Part shown: in pieces, positions 62,559-64,000 of the stretch
Position numbering within the stretch: the first letter of the stretch is position 1
Layout of the letters: every line of letters begins with the position of its first letter
Assembly: GCA_963783945.1 (NCBI GenBank)
Contig: CAWAPS010000002.1
Location: 1,116,001-1,180,000 of the forward strand
Direction of reading: 5' to 3'
DNA from: CAWAPS01 sp963783945
GTDB lineage: Bacteria; Actinomycetota; Acidimicrobiia; Acidimicrobiales; Palsa-688
DNA length: 64,000 nucleotides
Position numbers and translations under genes: made by a program
Notes under the pieces: generated by a model
Databases searched by the model: none
The model's input: only the letters and a program-made list of their open reading frames with translations
Told to the model about the DNA's origin: nothing

Positions 62559-62779
62559 GAGCAGTCACCCGACTGGCTCATAGCTGGCCCCGATAGAGCG
62601 ACCCGCACCATGCACACCGGGACCCGATCGTCTTGGAGCTCTTGCAACAGCACCATCAAGGCCCGGCCGGCGGTCAGGTGAACCAACCGATGCGGGAGGA
62701 CGTAAACCTCCACGCTGATACGAATCTGGCTGTCACCATTGGGTGTCGCAGACTGTCGTGCTCCGCAGCGACGGTTCAC
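62555..62779 (-). CDS. Uncharacterised 74-residue protein of the recombinase operon
   Basis: A short basic protein: VNRRCGARQSATPNGDSQIR, ISVEVYVLPHRLVHLTAGRA, LMVLLQELQDDRVPVCMVRV. It could form one small beta-alpha domain; no family recognised. It would be dismissed as a shadow frame but both ends are locked into the operon: its GTG start overlaps the preceding gene's stop by 4 bases and its TGA overlaps the recombinase start by 4 bases. This coupling is the main reason to call it real. Function unknown. Confidence 0.6.
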   Translation of the reverse strand: MNRRCGARQSATPNGDSQIRISVEVYVLPHRLVHLTAGRALMVLLQELQDDRVPVCMVRVALSGPAMSQSGDCS

Positions 62780-63111
62780 CGAGCATCCCCCAGCACCGTG
62801 GCCCGGGCGTAAAGCACCGAGCCGGGCGGCTCTGCCACGCCGCGCAACTCGATATCAACAGGATGTTTCACTCGACGACCCCAACCGTTGACGGCAGTGC
62901 TAGTCCGGTATTCGCGCACCACCGCCCACCGCCCGGGATTGGCTCGCAGCAACTCGACAATCTCGCCCGTGAGGACCCGACGTCGGTCAGGCGGCGGGTC
63001 CCGCCACATCAACTGGGCGGTCCCTCGCCGCGACGACTCCACTCTGAACATCTTCAGCTGCTCATCTTCGGCGATCAGCCCGGCCCCCAGCTCGCTCACC
63101 TCGACAGTCAT
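62776..63111 (-). CDS. Uncharacterised 111-residue protein of the recombinase operon
   Basis: Reads MTVEVSELGAGLIAEDEQLK, MFRVESSRRGTAQLMWRDPP, RRRVLTGEIVELLRANPGRW and VVREYRTSTAVNGWGRRVKH, a compact alpha/beta protein with basic patches. No family recognised. It overlaps the upstream DUF6431 gene (ATGA) and the downstream 74-residue gene (GTGA) by 4 bases each. An AGAGG site lies before the ATG. The RANPGRWAVVREYRTSTAV stretch looks like a DNA- or nucleotide-contacting loop, but this is a guess. Confidence 0.65.
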   Translation of the reverse strand: MTVEVSELGAGLIAEDEQLKMFRVESSRRGTAQLMWRDPPPDRRRVLTGEIVELLRANPGRWAVVREYRTSTAVNGWGRRVKHPVDIELRGVAEPPGSVLYARATVLGDAR

Positions 63112-63854
63112 GGCGGCCTCTTCCCGTCGCTCGAATCGATCAAGGTCATCAAACGCCTCTCGTCGACATCCGGGAAGACGCGCGATGTTGTTGGTCCTGC
63201 GGAACTGACCGGGACCAGCCACCTTCCATTGGTCATCACCGACACTGCCGGCCAGCGGGCCAGGACATCGGTCTCACACACCGCCCGGGCCAAGTCGTCC
63301 AACCCCGACAGGACCGCCGCCTCCGCCGACGAGGCTAACCCAGCCACACGCAACCCGATTACCGCTCCAACCATCACCGCCACCGCATAGGCCACCCGGG
63401 CCCGCTCACGATGTCGCCCGCACCAGCTCCGCACCGTGGACTGCGCCACCCCCGCCACCCGCGCCACGGCACGAGAGCCCCTGCCGTCCACCGCCACCTG
63501 GACCGCCGAGCCGATCACCTCCACCCCGAAAGTGCGCCCCACCAGACAGAACGACGGCAACAGAACATGACTCACCCGACACGACGAGCAGCGAGCCCGG
63601 CGCACCCAAATCCGCCACGACCCACCATCCCGCACTGTCCGCCAATAGCCCGACCAGAACACCATCGACGCCCGGCAGCCCGGACAGCAACACCGAGGCA
63701 CCACCACCGCCTTGCCGGCTGTGGCGTACTCCTCGACCGACAGCTGGCAAGCCCATACCATGGCCACGGGCGCGAACCGCCTTTGGGGTCCCCTCCCCGA
63801 GAGCGCCAACCCGAGGGGAGGGGCCCCTTCAATCACATCAACGACGGCCACCAT
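63108..63854 (-). CDS. DUF6431-like zinc-ribbon protein
   Basis: A 248-residue protein. Cys57xxCys60 (CCCPGC) and Cys89xxCys92 (RARCSSCRV) form a zinc ribbon around a WSGYWRTVRDGG hairpin, like transposase N-terminal ribbons; SHVLLPSFCLVGRTFGVEVI and AVARVAGVAQSTVRSWCGRH look like an HTH. A hydrophobic segment (VAYAVAVMVGAVIGLRVAGL, about 153-172) follows. It resembles actinobacterial DUF6431 proteins found near tyrosine recombinases. First gene of the operon, so it may bind the element's ends or promoter. The ATG at 63854 has a poor site; a GTG 5 codons later is also possible. Confidence 0.7.
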   Translation of the reverse strand: MVAVVDVIEGAPPLGLALSGRGPQRRFAPVAMVWACQLSVEEYATAGKAVVVPRCCCPGCRASMVFWSGYWRTVRDGGSWRIWVRRARCSSCRVSHVLLPSFCLVGRTFGVEVIGSAVQVAVDGRGSRAVARVAGVAQSTVRSWCGRHRERARVAYAVAVMVGAVIGLRVAGLASSAEAAVLSGLDDLARAVCETDVLARWPAVSVMTNGRWLVPVSSAGPTTSRVFPDVDERRLMTLIDSSDGKRPP

Positions 63855-63920
63855 CCTCTCCCCAGACCGTCCCCGTCCGCTCGTGACCCCACCACCGCCC
63901 AGTCGGCAACATCGACAACA

Positions 63921-63930
63921 CCGCTACAGA
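63921..63930. repeat. Direct repeat, copy 1
   Basis: CCGCTACAGA, preceded by ATCGACAACA. Repeated 70 bases on at the window edge, upstream of the recombinase operon. Confidence 0.4.
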
Positions 63931-63990
63931 CACCACCGTCGCCAAGGCAACAATCGGGCCCCGTCGACTACATCATCGACAGCACCGCAG

Positions 63991-64000
63991 CCGCTACAGA
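63991..64000. repeat. Direct repeat, copy 2 (at window end)
   Basis: CCGCTACAGA, preceded by a related ATCGACAGCACCGCAG. The array may continue outside the window. Could be recombinase binding repeats or an element end. Confidence 0.4.

Larger units (their letters stand above)
59481..63854 (-). mobile_element. Six-gene recombinase operon (Tn554-like module)
   Basis: Six genes run on the minus strand from 63854 to 59481. Five neighbours overlap by exactly 4 bases (ATGA or GTGA at 63108-63111, 62776-62779, 62555-62558 and 61395-61398) or, for the last, are separated by 10 bases. Two of them are tyrosine recombinases followed by a short helical protein, the TnpA-TnpB-TnpC order of Tn554-type transposons. 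The first three genes (DUF6431, 111-aa and 74-aa proteins) are not part of classical Tn554. The element ends were not found; one end may lie beyond the window. Confidence 0.65.

Noticed and set aside
63405..63760. Glycine-rich open frame alternative to the DUF6431 gene
   Set aside because: Composition is that of a shadow frame; the zinc-ribbon frame has coupled overlap with the next gene.
1..64000. CRISPR array or rRNA genes
   Set aside because: No regularly spaced repeats of 24-40 bases and no rRNA-like conserved blocks were seen on reading through the window.

Overview
This is a GC-rich window that reads like the chromosome of an uncultured or poorly known actinobacterium (Actinomycetota). 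The evidence is the gene families: an F420-type (deazaflavin) nitroreductase, a TIGR03086/maleylpyruvate-isomerase-like protein, a DUF4389 membrane protein, a large DUF1254 protein, many TetR regulators, DHA2 exporters and a DUF6431 protein. GTG starts and 4-base ATGA/GTGA overlaps are common. I cannot place it more finely. No rRNA, tRNA or CRISPR was found.

Layout. 1-9 kb: decayed catabolic or accessory genes, then an HxlR regulator followed by a compact set of hydrolase, methyltransferase and DUF302 genes that ends in an ABC ATPase cut off just after its Walker A motif. 9.5-15.2 kb: two drug-exporter/TetR pairs (DHA2 MFS), one with an operator-like palindrome lying between the -35 and -10 boxes. 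15.2-22 kb: a dead rve-type transposase, a TPR/SnoaL/cupin operon, a TIGR03086 protein, and a third MFS exporter coupled to a YCII protein. 22-30 kb: an ECF sigma factor with a SnoaL tail, a frameshifted IS630 element, a phosphodiester-glycosidase-like protein, and a murJ-like flippase gene split by a complete IS630-type element and truncated at its 5' end by an IS6-type fragment. 30-35.5 kb: an acyl-CoA gene set (CaiB/BaiF CoA-transferase, crotonase, DUF35 protein, thiolase-like protein) interspersed with fragments of other catabolic genes. 35.5-46 kb: a graveyard of gene and IS fragments around a phosphoesterase, a PD-(D/E)XK nuclease, a potassium-channel-like protein and a two-copy HTH family. 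46-52.5 kb: VOC, sugar isomerase and SDR genes, a complete IS6-type element, a second crotonase, and a GNAT/SnoaL/thioesterase operon. 52.5-58 kb: a TetR gene, an ECF sigma gene with no visible anti-sigma partner, a 1.2-kb gene-free stretch, a DUF4389 protein and half of an integrase. 58-64 kb: a PIN toxin/HTH antitoxin pair under a 34-base dyad, and then, on the minus strand, a six-gene translationally coupled operon built around two tyrosine recombinases (Tn554-like logic) with three or four poorly characterised partners.

The window is therefore an accessory region shaped by repeated insertion and decay. At least seven mobile-element types leave traces: IS110, IS3, an rve-type IS, IS630 (two), IS6 (three copies), IS21, and tyrosine recombinases (the Tn554-like module plus two integrase halves). 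Several otherwise convincing genes are broken by a single-base shift in a short G or C run, so part of the apparent decay may be sequencing or assembly error. The most interesting intact unit is the recombinase operon at 59.5-63.9 kb.
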